Shown here one piece after another: positions 8,674-18,088 of a DNA stretch of 64,000 nt. The position numbers and the translations under genes are program-made. The stretch's first letter is position 1. Every line of letters begins with the position of its first letter. Source of the DNA: Prevotella sp. (GTDB lineage: Bacteria > Bacteroidota > Bacteroidia > Bacteroidales > Bacteroidaceae); assembly GCA_017467565.1 (NCBI GenBank), contig JAFUSV010000062.1, positions 1-64,000 on the forward strand. The letters are read 5' to 3'. The notes beneath the pieces were generated by a model. It did no database searches and was not told where the DNA came from. It was given only the letters and a program-made list of their open reading frames with translations.

Positions 8674-11600
8674 ATGATTTTTTTCTTTCAGACTCAAAAC
8701 AAGAGCGTGATAGCCACTGAGGTGGACCATCAGCTCAACAATGACGATGTAAAAAAACTGTGCTGGCTCTATGGTGATGCCGATATGCTGGACGCGCTGA
8801 CGCTCGACGGCTACTACGTTGGCCCACGCCGCGAAATGGTGACGCCATGGTCTACAAATGCCGTGGAAATCACACAGAACATGAACATCCAAGGCATACA
8901 TCGTATTGAGGAGTATTTCCCCGTAGAAACGAAAGACGCTGACTACGACCCCATGCTTCAGCGCATGTATGAAGGACTAAATCAGGATATCTTCACTGTC
9001 AACATCCAGCCGGAGCCTATCAAGTACGTGGACAATCTGGAAGCCTACAACGAGCAGGAAGGACTGGCACTCTCGCCGGAAGAAATTGACTATCTGCACC
9101 AACTGGAAAAACAGAATGGCCGTCCACTGACTGACTCTGAGATTTTCGGTTTCGCCCAGATCAATTCTGAGCACTGCCGCCACAAGATATTCGGGGGTAC
9201 GTTTATCATCGACGGCAAGGAGATGGAGTCGTCGCTCTTTCAGATGATCAAGAAGACGACACAGGAGAATCCCAACCAGATATTGTCTGCCTATAAAGAT
9301 AATGTAGCCTTTGCGCAGGGACCTGTCATCGAACAGTTTGCACCTGCCGACCAGTCTACTGCCGACTGGTTCCGTGTCAAGGACATCGAGAGTGTCATCT
9401 CCCTGAAAGCCGAGACACACAACTTCCCCACCACCGTAGAACCTTTCAATGGTGCTGCCACAGGTACTGGCGGCGAGATACGCGACCGTATGGGTGGCGG
9501 TACCGGCTCATGGCCCATCGCCGGCACGGCGGTCTACATGACGGCCTACCCGAGACTAAGTGAAGAGGGAAAAGTGAAAAATGAAAAATTGGCTACCACC
9601 ATAAGAGACTGGGAGGATATCCTTCCTGTACGTCAGTGGCTCTATCAGTCACCTGAGCAGATTCTCATCAAGGCCTCGAATGGTGCCAGCGACTTCGGCA
9701 ATAAGTTTGGACAGCCCCTCATCTGCGGTTCCGTATTGACCTTCGAGCACCAGGAAAAAGTGGGAAGCGGTTCACCCGCTTCCACCAAATACGCTTACGA
9801 CAAAGTCATCATGCTGGCCGGCGGTGTAGGCTACGGCACCAAGCGCGACTGTCTGAAGAAGGAGCCTCAGCCAGGCAACAAGGTGGTAGTCGTTGGCGGC
9901 GATAACTACCGCATCGGTCTTGGCGGCGGTTCGGTATCTTCTGTCGACACTGGCCGCTATAGCAATGGCATTGAGCTGAATGCCATCCAGCGTGCCAACC
10001 CCGAAATGCAGAAACGTGCCTACAACCTGGTGCGTGCACTCTGTGAGGAAGACGTCAACCCCGTCGTATCTATCCATGACCACGGCAGTGCAGGCCACCT
10101 GAACTGCCTGTCGGAACTGGTAGAGGAATGTGGCGGTCGCATAGACATGACCAAGCTGCCCATCGGTGACCAGACGCTCTCTTCGAAAGAAATCATTGCC
10201 AACGAGAGTCAGGAACGTATGGGACTGCTCATTGACGAGAAGCACATAGAACATGTACGCCGTATAGCTGAGCGCGAACGTGCTCCGATGTATGTGGTAG
10301 GCGAGACCACTGGCGATGCCCACTTCTCGTTTGTACAGGGTGACGGCGTGAAGCCTTTCGACCTTGACGTGGCCCAGATGTTCGGCCATTCGCCAAAGAC
10401 CATCATGCGCGACAACACCGTGGAGCGCCACTATAACAATGTAGAATATGTAGAGAATCCTGAGCTCCTCCCCTACCTCGAGCGTGTCCTCCAACTGGAG
10501 GCCGTAGCCTGCAAAGACTGGCTGACAAACAAGGTAGACCGCTCGGTGACAGGTAAGATAGCACGCCAGCAATGTCAGGGCGAGATACAGTTGCCGCTGA
10601 GCGACTGTGGTGTGGTGGCCCTCGACTACCGCGGCGTGAAAGGCATCGCCACAGCTATCGGCCATGCACCCCAGGCAGGCCTGGCCTCACCCGAGGCCGG
10701 CAGTGTGCTGTCGGTGGCCGAGGCTCTGACCAACATTATATGGGCACCACTGGCCGAGGGGCTTGATTCTGTCTCGCTCAGTGCCAACTGGATGTGGCCC
10801 TGCCGTTCACAGGAGGGCGAGGATGCCCGTCTCTATACAGCCGTGAAGGCTCTGAGTGACTTCTGCTGCGAACTGCACATCAACGTTCCTACTGGCAAGG
10901 ACTCACTGTCACTCTCGCAGCAGTATCCCAACGGCGAGAAAATCATTTCGCCGGGAACGGTCATCGTCAGCGCAGGCGGCGAGGTTTCCGACATCAAGAA
11001 AGTGGTGTCGCCCGTTCTGGTCAATGACAAGCATGCTTCCATCTATCATATCGACTTCTCCTTCGACGAGCAGCGCCTCGGCGGTTCCGCCTTTGCGCAG
11101 AGTCTCGGAAAGGTTGGCGACGATGTACCTACGGTGAAGAACGCCGAGTATTTTGCCGATGCCTTCAACACCATTCAGGAACTGATTCGTCGCGGATGGA
11201 TCATGGCAGGACACGATATTTCAGCCGGCGGTCTTATCACCTGTCTGCTGGAGATGTGCTTTGCCAACACCAAGGGCGGCATGCACATCAACCTGCATGA
11301 CCTCTGTGCTCACGGCGACTATGTGAAGACGCTGTTTGCCGAGAACCCCGGCGTGGTTATCGAGGTGAGCGACGAACACAAGATTGAGTTCAAGAAATTC
11401 ATGGAAGAACAGGGTATCGGCTACGCCAAGATAGGATACCCCGTGGAAGACAGCCGTTCCATCGAGATTCTCTGTCCTGCTGGCAGCGACACGAAGACCC
11501 TCACCCTCGATATCGACCACCTGCGCGATGTATGGTATAAGACCAGTTACCTGCTGGACCGCAAGCAAAGTTTCAACGGCAAGGCCAAGGAGCGCTACGA

Positions 11601-12456
11601 GAACTACAAGCAGCAGCCGCTGGAGATGAAGTTCCCACGTGGCTTCAAGGGTACTCTGGCTCAGTACGGTCTGAATCCCGACCGTCAGGTAGATAGCGAT
11701 ACTATCGCTACAAACGGAACTCCCAAAGCTGCCATCATCCGTGAGAAAGGTACCAACGGCGAGCGCGAAATGGCATATTCGCTCTATCTGGCAGGCTTCG
11801 ACGTGAAGGATGTCATGATGACCGACCTCATCAGTGGTCGCGAGACTCTCGACGAGGTGCAGATGATCATCTTCTGCGGCGGTTTCTCCAACAGCGACGT
11901 ACTCGGTTCCGCCAAGGGATGGGCAGGTGCCTTCCTCTATAACCCGAAGGCCAAGGAGGCCCTCGACCGGTTCTATGCCCGTCCTGACACCCTCTCACTG
12001 GGCATCTGTAACGGTTGCCAGCTGATGGTGGAGTTAGGCCTGACAGGAGCTAAAGGTGCCAAGATGCTGCACAACGACAGCCATAAGTTCGAGAGTGAGT
12101 TTATCACGCTGCAGATACCTGAAAACAAGAGCGTCATGTTTGGTTCACTGAGCGGTTCGAAACTCGGCATCTGGGTAGCTCACGGAGAAGGTAAGTTCTC
12201 ACTGCCCGGACAAGAGAGTGACTACAACATCATTGCGAAATACAACTACCACGGCTATCCTGCCAACCCCAACGGCTCTGACTACGATGTGGCTGGCATC
12301 TGCTCGGCCGATGGTCGTCACCTGGCCATGATGCCCCACTTGGAGCGTGCCATCTTCCCTTGGCAGAACGCTTGGTATCCGCGCAAGGATGACGAGGTGA
12401 CGCCGTGGATAGAGGCTTTCGTGAATGCAAGGAAATGGATAGAGGCTCATGTTTAA
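8674..12456 (+). CDS. purL: Phosphoribosylformylglycinamidine synthase (large single-chain PurL)
   Basis: This 1260-residue enzyme converts FGAR, glutamine and ATP to FGAM in de novo purine synthesis. The ATG at 8674 follows GGAG at 8667-8670. An upstream TTG at 8635 overlaps the promoter and is rejected. Early motifs include FAQINSEHCRHKIF and KAETHNFPTTVEPFNGAATG. The C-terminal glutaminase domain has GICNGCQ with nucleophile Cys1112, and the partner histidine is in PHLERAIFPWQ. A heptad-repeat insertion near residues 295-310 (LSEEGKVKNEKLATT) interrupts the otherwise conserved segment YMTAYPR ... WEDILPVRQWLY. The last 8 bp overlap the chromate transporter gene. Confidence 0.97.
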   Translation: MIFFFQTQNKSVIATEVDHQLNNDDVKKLCWLYGDADMLDALTLDGYYVGPRREMVTPWSTNAVEITQNMNIQGIHRIEEYFPVETKDADYDPMLQRMYEGLNQDIFTVNIQPEPIKYVDNLEAYNEQEGLALSPEEIDYLHQLEKQNGRPLTDSEIFGFAQINSEHCRHKIFGGTFIIDGKEMESSLFQMIKKTTQENPNQILSAYKDNVAFAQGPVIEQFAPADQSTADWFRVKDIESVISLKAETHNFPTTVEPFNGAATGTGGEIRDRMGGGTGSWPIAGTAVYMTAYPRLSEEGKVKNEKLATTIRDWEDILPVRQWLYQSPEQILIKASNGASDFGNKFGQPLICGSVLTFEHQEKVGSGSPASTKYAYDKVIMLAGGVGYGTKRDCLKKEPQPGNKVVVVGGDNYRIGLGGGSVSSVDTGRYSNGIELNAIQRANPEMQKRAYNLVRALCEEDVNPVVSIHDHGSAGHLNCLSELVEECGGRIDMTKLPIGDQTLSSKEIIANESQERMGLLIDEKHIEHVRRIAERERAPMYVVGETTGDAHFSFVQGDGVKPFDLDVAQMFGHSPKTIMRDNTVERHYNNVEYVENPELLPYLERVLQLEAVACKDWLTNKVDRSVTGKIARQQCQGEIQLPLSDCGVVALDYRGVKGIATAIGHAPQAGLASPEAGSVLSVAEALTNIIWAPLAEGLDSVSLSANWMWPCRSQEGEDARLYTAVKALSDFCCELHINVPTGKDSLSLSQQYPNGEKIISPGTVIVSAGGEVSDIKKVVSPVLVNDKHASIYHIDFSFDEQRLGGSAFAQSLGKVGDDVPTVKNAEYFADAFNTIQELIRRGWIMAGHDISAGGLITCLLEMCFANTKGGMHINLHDLCAHGDYVKTLFAENPGVVIEVSDEHKIEFKKFMEEQGIGYAKIGYPVEDSRSIEILCPAGSDTKTLTLDIDHLRDVWYKTSYLLDRKQSFNGKAKERYENYKQQPLEMKFPRGFKGTLAQYGLNPDRQVDSDTIATNGTPKAAIIREKGTNGEREMAYSLYLAGFDVKDVMMTDLISGRETLDEVQMIIFCGGFSNSDVLGSAKGWAGAFLYNPKAKEALDRFYARPDTLSLGICNGCQLMVELGLTGAKGAKMLHNDSHKFESEFITLQIPENKSVMFGSLSGSKLGIWVAHGEGKFSLPGQESDYNIIAKYNYHGYPANPNGSDYDVAGICSADGRHLAMMPHLERAIFPWQNAWYPRKDDEVTPWIEAFVNARKWIEAHV
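9559..9593 (+). repeat. Heptanucleotide repeats inside purL
   Basis: Successive 7-mers AGTGAAG, AGGGAAA, AGTGAAA, AATGAAA and AATTGGC lie in frame within purL and encode a Lys/Glu-rich loop. They look like the intergenic heptad arrays of this genome, not like codon-constrained sequence. Confidence 0.65.
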
Positions 12457-12973
12457 GACCTTCTTCAAGATTGGCATGTTCACCTTCGGAGGTGGATATG
12501 CCATGATACCCATGATAGAGGAAGAGGTGGTGAACAAGCACCACTGGGTCAGCCGTGAGGAGTTTCTCGACCTCATTGCCATCGCACAAAGCTGTCCTGG
12601 TGTCTTTGCTATCAACATCAGCACCTTCATTGGCTACAAACTGAAAAAGCGGCGCGGAGCCATCACATGTGCACTGGGCACTGCCCTACCCTCTTTTCTG
12701 ATTATCCTGGCCATCGCCATGTTCTTCCATCAGTTTGAAGACAACCCTGTCGTAGCTGCCATCTTCCGCGGCATACGTCCTGCTGTGGTGGCCCTGATAG
12801 CCGTACCTACCTTCAACCTGGCCAAGAGTGCCAAGATTTCATGGGTCAACTGCTGGATTCCCATCGGCGGTGCCCTGCTCATCTGGCTCATGGGTGTGTC
12901 GCCGATGCTCATCATACTGGCGGCAGCCATCGGTGGGTATGTGTATGGATCACTGATTAAGCCGACAGAATAA
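12449..12973 (+). CDS. chrA1: Chromate transporter, first half (CHR domain)
   Basis: This 174-residue membrane protein has one CHR domain with the signatures FGGGYAMIPMIEEE (about residues 11-24) and AQSCPGVFAINIST (about 49-62), then several hydrophobic helices. Short CHR proteins act as pairs from adjacent genes, and the second half follows at 13023. The usual role is chromate/sulfate transport, but the physiological substrate in gut anaerobes is unknown. The ATG overlaps the end of purL by 8 bp, so it is probably translationally coupled. Confidence 0.88.
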   Translation: MFKTFFKIGMFTFGGGYAMIPMIEEEVVNKHHWVSREEFLDLIAIAQSCPGVFAINISTFIGYKLKKRRGAITCALGTALPSFLIILAIAMFFHQFEDNPVVAAIFRGIRPAVVALIAVPTFNLAKSAKISWVNCWIPIGGALLIWLMGVSPMLIILAAAIGGYVYGSLIKPTE

Positions 12974-13004
12974 GCCCACCCCAACCCCTCCCCAAGGGAG
13001 GGGC
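12974..13004 (+). repeat. GC-rich palindromic intergenic repeat, single copy
   Basis: GCCCACCCC ... CCAAGGGAGGGGC is the same unit as at 89-123 and 208-239. It starts at the base right after the first chromate gene's stop codon and ends 18 bp before the second gene. Confidence 0.8.
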
Positions 13005-13022
13005 TTAATAATAAAGAAGATT

Positions 13023-13598
13023 ATGATATATTTATACCTCTTCGTCACGTTCTTCCAGATCGGACTCTTTGGGTTCGGTGGTGGCTACGGCATGCTGTCA
13101 CTGATTCAGACTGAGGTGGTGCACCACTGGGGATGGATAACAACATCACAGTTTACCGATATTGTGGCTATCAGCCAGATGACGCCTGGTCCCATCGGCA
13201 TCAACTCCGCAACATACTGCGGCTATACCGCCTGTCACAATGCAGGCATGTCAGCAGGCATGTCCGTGCTGGGCTCCTGTGTGGCTACCTTTGCCCTCGT
13301 GCTGCCCTCGCTTATCCTGATGATTCTCATCGCACGCCTGTTCCTTAAATATATGAAGGCCCCTGCCGTACAGAATATCTTCAACGGACTGCGCCCGGCA
13401 GTCGTCGGTCTGTTAGCTGCCGCCACCTTGTTGCTGTGCACAAAAGAGAATTTCTCCACACCGTCAGAGAATCCCTGGCAGTTCTGGATCAGCGTCTTCC
13501 TGTTCTTAGCTACCTTCGTCGGTACTAAGGTATTCAAGATCAACCCCATCAAGATGATAGTCATGGCAGGCTTTGCCGGACTGCTACTGTTGTACTGA
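13023..13598 (+). CDS. chrA2: Chromate transporter, second half (CHR domain)
   Basis: This 191-residue membrane protein is homologous to its neighbour, with FGFGGGYGMLSLIQTE (about residues 15-30) and ISQMTPGPIGINSATY (about 56-71), followed by hydrophobic helices. Together the two proteins would form an antiparallel pair equivalent to full-length ChrA. The genes are 49 bp apart with a palindromic repeat between them. Substrate specificity is not shown by the sequence. Confidence 0.88.
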   Translation: MIYLYLFVTFFQIGLFGFGGGYGMLSLIQTEVVHHWGWITTSQFTDIVAISQMTPGPIGINSATYCGYTACHNAGMSAGMSVLGSCVATFALVLPSLILMILIARLFLKYMKAPAVQNIFNGLRPAVVGLLAAATLLLCTKENFSTPSENPWQFWISVFLFLATFVGTKVFKINPIKMIVMAGFAGLLLLY

Positions 13599-13637
13599 CA
13601 ATTAAAAGAATAAAAAATAAAACAATAAAAAAATTAA

Positions 13638-13677
13638 GCGATTAATCGATTAAACGATTAAACGAATAAACGATAAA
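13638..13677 (+). repeat. Octanucleotide tandem repeat
   Basis: Units CGATTAAT, CGATTAAA, CGATTAAA, CGAATAAA and CGATAAAA run in series between chrA2 and the GH43 gene. No promoter is evident in this AT-rich gap. Confidence 0.75.
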
Positions 13678-13693
13678 AAAACTACCTACCAAC

Positions 13694-14713
13694 ATGAAAC
13701 AGCTACTCCTTATCCTGACTGTCATGGCGACATTCCATGTCGCCCAAGCCCAGACGCCCAACCAGCGTCACCGTTTTCACCGCCGCATGGCCTTTGTCAC
13801 CGACACGGTGATGGCCCACGACCCCGTGATGGCCTACGAACGTGGCACCTACTACCTGCTCTCTACAGGCATGGGCCTGCAGTGGGCCACGTCGAAAGAC
13901 CGCAAGACGTGGGTGGTACAGTCATCCCCCTTCATCGAAAAGATTCCTGCTTGGACACAAGACTCCGTGCCTGGCTTCCGCAACCACGTCTGGGCTCCCG
14001 ACATCATCCGCTGGCACGACCGCTGGTGGCTGGCCTACAGCTGTTCCACCTTCGGCAAGAACACATCGGCCATCGGACTGATGACTGCCGACCACCTCAA
14101 CGGTGAATGGAAGGACGAAGGCTGTCTGGTGGCTTCAAAAGGCAAGCGCGACAACTGGAATGCCATCGACCCCGCCTTCGTCGTCGATGACGATGACCAG
14201 ATGTGGCTCACATGGGGCTCCTTCTGGGATGGCATACAGATAGCACCATTAAGTGAGAAGTCTGCAGTTAGCAGCAAGACCATCGCCCGCCGTATAGCCT
14301 TGAAGGACACGCTGAAGGCCGACCCTAACCCCACCTCCAAATATGCAGGCCGCAATGCCATCGAAGCCCCGTTCATACTGAAGCATGGCGGATGGTACTA
14401 CCTGTTCGTGTCGTGGGACTACTGCTGCCGCGGCTCCAAGAGCAACTACCGCGTGGCCGTAGGACGCTCTAAGAAAGTGGACGGTCCCTACCTTGACCGC
14501 GAGGGCAAGGATATGGCCAATGGCGGCGGCACCCTGTTCCTGGAAGGCGACAAGGTGGACTACGAGGCCGCAGGCCATAGTGCCGCCTACGACCTGCCTA
14601 CCGGCGAAACAATCTTCATCTGCCACGGTTACAGCACGCATCATCACGGACAGGCCATCCTCATCCAGCGCGAAATAGAATGGTCAGAGGACGGATGGCC
14701 GTCTGTTAAATGA
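13694..14713 (+). CDS. GH43 family secreted arabinanase-type glycosidase
   Basis: This 339-residue protein starts with a signal peptide (MKQLLLILTVMATFHVAQA). The five-bladed propeller carries the GH43 triad: Asp43 in AHDPVM, Asp159 in NAIDPAFV, and Glu224 in NAIEAPFI. WAPDIIRWHDRWWLAYS and LTWGSFWDGIQIAPL are typical of endo-1,5-alpha-L-arabinanases, which act on pectic arabinan. The protein is probably periplasmic or surface-located. A heptad-like insertion (PLSEKSAVSSK, about residues 185-195) follows the GSFWDGIQIA strand. Single-domain length is normal for the family. The arabinan specificity is inferred. Confidence 0.88.
   Translation: MKQLLLILTVMATFHVAQAQTPNQRHRFHRRMAFVTDTVMAHDPVMAYERGTYYLLSTGMGLQWATSKDRKTWVVQSSPFIEKIPAWTQDSVPGFRNHVWAPDIIRWHDRWWLAYSCSTFGKNTSAIGLMTADHLNGEWKDEGCLVASKGKRDNWNAIDPAFVVDDDDQMWLTWGSFWDGIQIAPLSEKSAVSSKTIARRIALKDTLKADPNPTSKYAGRNAIEAPFILKHGGWYYLFVSWDYCCRGSKSNYRVAVGRSKKVDGPYLDREGKDMANGGGTLFLEGDKVDYEAAGHSAAYDLPTGETIFICHGYSTHHHGQAILIQREIEWSEDGWPSVK
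14251..14278 (+). repeat. Heptad-like repeats inside the GH43 gene
   Basis: 7-mers AAGTGAG, AAGTCTG, CAGTTAG and CAGCAAG follow each other in frame. They are more degenerate than the other arrays, so this case is weaker. Confidence 0.45.
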
Positions 14714-14737
14714 TTCTAATTCCATTAGACAAATGAG

Positions 14738-14765
14738 GTTTTTCTGCATCATATCTGTAACTTTG
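14738..14765 (+). promoter_or_regulatory. Putative promoter of the OmpA-like gene
   Basis: TAACTTTG at 14758-14765 matches the Bacteroidetes -7 box, with a T-rich GGTTTTTC about 14-20 bp upstream as a poor -33 element. It lies 27 bp before the ATG. Confidence 0.5.
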
Positions 14766-14791
14766 CATCCGAAAATGAATTAAAACCAAGC

Positions 14792-15655
14792 ATGATTATG
14801 AAAAAGAACGCATTAGTAATTCTCGCACTGGCTGGCCTCGTGCTGAGCAGTTGCGGAAGCAAGAAGGAACTGTTAAGCTGCCGTGATGAGAACGGCCTGC
14901 TCACCAAACAACTGCAGTCAGCCAAGGAAGACCTGGCAGGCAAGAATGCCCGCATCGGAGCCTTGGAAGACCAGGTTGACGCTCAGAAGAAAGCGCTGGA
15001 GGAGCAGAAGAAAGCATACGCCAAGTTACAGGAGTCGCTGGACAAGAGTCTTGCAAACACGTCGCAGAACAATGTCTCTCTCGAGAAGCTGGTCGACCAG
15101 ATCAATGAGTCCAATCAGTACATCCGTCACCTGGTGGAGGTGAAGTCGAAGAGCGACTCGCTGAACATGGTGCTGACCAACAACCTGACACGCTCGCTGT
15201 CGAAGGAAGAACTGAAGGAAGTCGACGTACAGGTGTTGAAGGGCGTCGTCTACATCTCGCTGGCCGACAACATGCTCTACAAGAGCGGTTCCTACGAGAT
15301 TAACGAACGTGCCTCAGAGACGCTGTCGAAGATTGCCAAGATTATCACCGACTACAAGGACTACGACGTGCTGATAGAGGGTAACACCGACAATGTGCCC
15401 ATCTCGCGTGAGAATATCCGCAACAACTGGGACCTCTCCTGCCTGCGTGCCTCGTCTGTGGTTCAGGCCTTGCAGAACCAGTACGGCGTAGACCCGAAGC
15501 GCCTCACTGCCGGTGGACGTGGTGAGTACAACCCCTTGGAGAGCAACAACACCGAAGTGGGCAAGCAACGCAACCGCCGCACACAGATTATCATCACACC
15601 GAAGCTCGACGAGTTCATGGAACTTATCGGCGAGGCTCCTGAGACCAACGACTGA
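14792..15655 (+). CDS. OmpA-like lipoprotein with coiled coil (peptidoglycan-binding C-terminus)
   Basis: This 287-residue protein has a lipobox (LVLSSCGSKK). A charged coiled coil (about 45-115) is followed by an OmpA/MotB domain (about 145-270) with GNTDNVPI, SCLRASSVVQAL, GRGEYNP and the NRRTQIII element that contacts diaminopimelate. It should link the outer membrane to peptidoglycan. An alternative ATG at 14798 would remove two residues. It stands alone between its own promoter and a terminator. Confidence 0.88.
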   Translation: MIMKKNALVILALAGLVLSSCGSKKELLSCRDENGLLTKQLQSAKEDLAGKNARIGALEDQVDAQKKALEEQKKAYAKLQESLDKSLANTSQNNVSLEKLVDQINESNQYIRHLVEVKSKSDSLNMVLTNNLTRSLSKEELKEVDVQVLKGVVYISLADNMLYKSGSYEINERASETLSKIAKIITDYKDYDVLIEGNTDNVPISRENIRNNWDLSCLRASSVVQALQNQYGVDPKRLTAGGRGEYNPLESNNTEVGKQRNRRTQIIITPKLDEFMELIGEAPETND

Positions 15656-15668
15656 TAGTTCTGACTAC

Positions 15669-15695
15669 CACGAATTATACGAATTATACGAATTA
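15669..15695 (+). repeat. Nonanucleotide tandem repeat
   Basis: Three units of ACGAATTAT/ACGAATTAA lie between the OmpA-like gene and its terminator. Confidence 0.75.
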
Positions 15696-15699
15696 ATAC

Positions 15700-15731
15700 A
15701 AAGACACGGAGCTTTTCGGCTCCGTGTCTTT
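15700..15731. terminator. Bidirectional terminator
   Basis: A 13-bp perfect stem, AAAGACACGGAGC/GCTCCGTGTCTTT, with loop TTTTCG and A/T flanks lies between convergent genes (OmpA-like and the 15746 gene). Confidence 0.88.
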
Positions 15732-15745
15732 ATGTTTGATGAAGT

Positions 15746-18049
15746 CTACCTCATGTAAACCTTCCTGCCACTGACGATATTCAGTCCTTTCTGCAGGGAA
15801 GAGATGCGCTGCCCCTGGAGGTTGTAGATGTCAGGCTTTTCCTGATTCCTCCTTCCGTCCACAACCTCAATGCCATCTGTCTGTGAATCAAATTCACCCG
15901 TAAACACCTCATTGCTGTTCTCCACCGTGACGGTGTAATGGCCTTTTGGATAAGCAGAAATATCGATGTCGAGGGCTACGATGTTGCCTGCATCGATGGT
16001 CTTCTCATAGATAGCCCTACCAGACATATCGGTAATAGAGACCAAATAGGCTTGGTCAAGTGGATTGAGGTTGATACCTAAACGCTGGTCGCTATACTCA
16101 CCATAGAGCGACGTCGTCTCAGAAGCTTCTGCCAATCTGTGAATCGGAGCTTTTGGCCTCGTCTTGATAGTGTGGGTAAAGTCGAAGCGGCGCTTTTCGG
16201 CTATCAAAGCTTCAGGAGTGGCCACGTCCACATATTCATCGTTGAGGTAGATGACCTCATCGCCGACGGTACATGACATCAAAAACAGCCCATGATACAC
16301 TTCTCCGTAATAGACATTTACTGTCGGGCCATCAATGGATCCTATACCTTCCAGCCAAGTAGTATTGGGAATTGTGTCTCCAGCAGCAAGCATCCAAACG
16401 TCTCTATATACGCCCTTGAACCCATTTATGCCTCCTGTCTGCCTCGGCCCTATCATGTATGATTGACTATTTATCAGAAGGATATCATTGGCATCAACAG
16501 AGAAATCGTAAATTTTCTTAAACCGTTTGCTGTTCGTATCGTATATGAATACTTTCTTGTCCTCTTCGTACCATGCACCCACATTGCTTAGCAATGGATA
16601 TTGCGAAATAACAGCATAATCGGGATGCTCCGGGTTGACATACCGCTGGCACATCATCTGCTTGCAGGTCTTACCGTCGATGATGGTGTCACCATCGAAG
16701 TAATAGTATTCAACCAGCTGTACAGGATTCGAGCCGACGCCTCCTACCTTCCACACCTTACCGTCCTCAATCATTGGGCGATAAGCGATGTTGACATCCT
16801 GTTGGATGTTGAAATCATCGGCAGTAAAAATACACTCACCATCCTCAAAGCAGGAGACGAAATAAGTATAGTCACTTGTAGTCACCAACGGAGGCTCATG
16901 TGAAGGAATCTGGTCTTCAATGCCACTACTTGCCGACCCGACACCTTCAACCCAGATATCGTGCCATACTCCATCGCCGCCGTATTCTATCGTCGTCAAA
17001 GACTCACCCTCTTCCGAATATTTCTGCAGACAGGTGTATCGGCGGAACTGACGGTTATTGACCTCTATGGTATCAACACCATATACCATCCAATTGGTGT
17101 TACCTTCCTGACACTTGGATTTCCAAGTAAACACTCTTCCAAAATCTTTGCGGTCGAATTCAAAGAAGGAATTCAAACAAGGCGTACCGTCGGAGTTCTT
17201 GCCAAAGTCCGAATCTTTACACACTCTTCGTCCTGTTTCATAAAGAAGACACACAAGCCTTTCGGTCTTCTCGTCCTGATACCACAATTTCTTATAAGTG
17301 GTACGCCTGATGACGGTATCGCCTCTTACTACATAGGAATAAGGCTCACGGTGTTCTCCGTTTTCGTCCAAATAATAGTGTATGTAGTTCCACCGTTTTC
17401 CTTCGATTCCCATCTTGTGATATCCTTCGGCTGTCATGTCACGTTCCACTGTCTGATAGAGCTTTTCACCATTCACTTCACAGGCTTTCAGGCTACTGTA
17501 GTTTCCACATAAGGGAAGCATCGCAAAGAAATCATTAGTGGCTCCCACACCCTCAACCCAACCAAAGTCATAATCATCACTTGGTTCATCATCCCCAAAA
17601 AGATCAATAGGACGCAGGACATAGATTCTGATAGGAATACCACCATTATCTACTTTCCGAATGTCTATCACGACCATCTCTCCCGCATTCACGTGAATCG
17701 TATCACCCACTTCACAGTCGAAGTCGTATAACAATACGGCCCCAGCATTCCCCGGGAAGAAACAATACACTTTCTTGTTTTCCTCGTACAGAGCAGCCTT
17801 ATACCTTGCGATACTATCATTTTCACTGGTGGAATACAACTTCAGGCATTTCTTCCCTGCTATCAATGTATCTCCTTTCAAATCATACCAATAAAAGTAA
17901 TCATACTCAGCAGGACGCAACGGCATGAAGTTGTCGTACGTCCAGTGTTTGCCTTCCTCTACCAAGGGGCGGTAGTCGCCAGCATTCTCTTGTGCCTGCA
18001 TCGCAAGTGATGTCAGCATACACGCGATAAATAATAATGTACGTCTCAT
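15746..18049 (-). CDS. Secreted protein with three copies of one domain and a type IX-like tail; function unknown
   Basis: This 767-residue protein has a signal peptide (MRRTLLFIACMLTSLAMQAQ). Three homologous segments of about 200 residues start near 25, 210 and 425. They share YRPLVEEGKHW / IEGKRWNY / YRPMIEDGKVW, then GDT...GKKCLKLY / GDTVIRRTTYKKLWY / GDTIIDGKTCKQMM, an EENKKVYCF-type strand, and WVEGVG / WVEGVGSASSG / WLEGIGSIDG. The tail (LQGQRISSLQKGLNIVSGRKVYM) resembles a type IX sorting signal. I recognise no enzyme family. It is 21 bp downstream of the 18071 gene on the same strand, so the two are probably co-transcribed. Confidence 0.7.
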   Translation of the reverse strand: MRRTLLFIACMLTSLAMQAQENAGDYRPLVEEGKHWTYDNFMPLRPAEYDYFYWYDLKGDTLIAGKKCLKLYSTSENDSIARYKAALYEENKKVYCFFPGNAGAVLLYDFDCEVGDTIHVNAGEMVVIDIRKVDNGGIPIRIYVLRPIDLFGDDEPSDDYDFGWVEGVGATNDFFAMLPLCGNYSSLKACEVNGEKLYQTVERDMTAEGYHKMGIEGKRWNYIHYYLDENGEHREPYSYVVRGDTVIRRTTYKKLWYQDEKTERLVCLLYETGRRVCKDSDFGKNSDGTPCLNSFFEFDRKDFGRVFTWKSKCQEGNTNWMVYGVDTIEVNNRQFRRYTCLQKYSEEGESLTTIEYGGDGVWHDIWVEGVGSASSGIEDQIPSHEPPLVTTSDYTYFVSCFEDGECIFTADDFNIQQDVNIAYRPMIEDGKVWKVGGVGSNPVQLVEYYYFDGDTIIDGKTCKQMMCQRYVNPEHPDYAVISQYPLLSNVGAWYEEDKKVFIYDTNSKRFKKIYDFSVDANDILLINSQSYMIGPRQTGGINGFKGVYRDVWMLAAGDTIPNTTWLEGIGSIDGPTVNVYYGEVYHGLFLMSCTVGDEVIYLNDEYVDVATPEALIAEKRRFDFTHTIKTRPKAPIHRLAEASETTSLYGEYSDQRLGINLNPLDQAYLVSITDMSGRAIYEKTIDAGNIVALDIDISAYPKGHYTVTVENSNEVFTGEFDSQTDGIEVVDGRRNQEKPDIYNLQGQRISSLQKGLNIVSGRKVYMR

Positions 18050-18067
18050 AGCTATCTGTTTTTTTAA

Positions 18068-18088
18068 TTCTCAACTCTCAATTCTCTT
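18068..18088 (-). repeat. Heptanucleotide repeats that supply a stop codon
   Basis: On the plus strand the units are TTCTCAA, CTCTCAA and TTCTCTT. The stop codon of the 18071 gene lies within the first unit. Confidence 0.65.
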
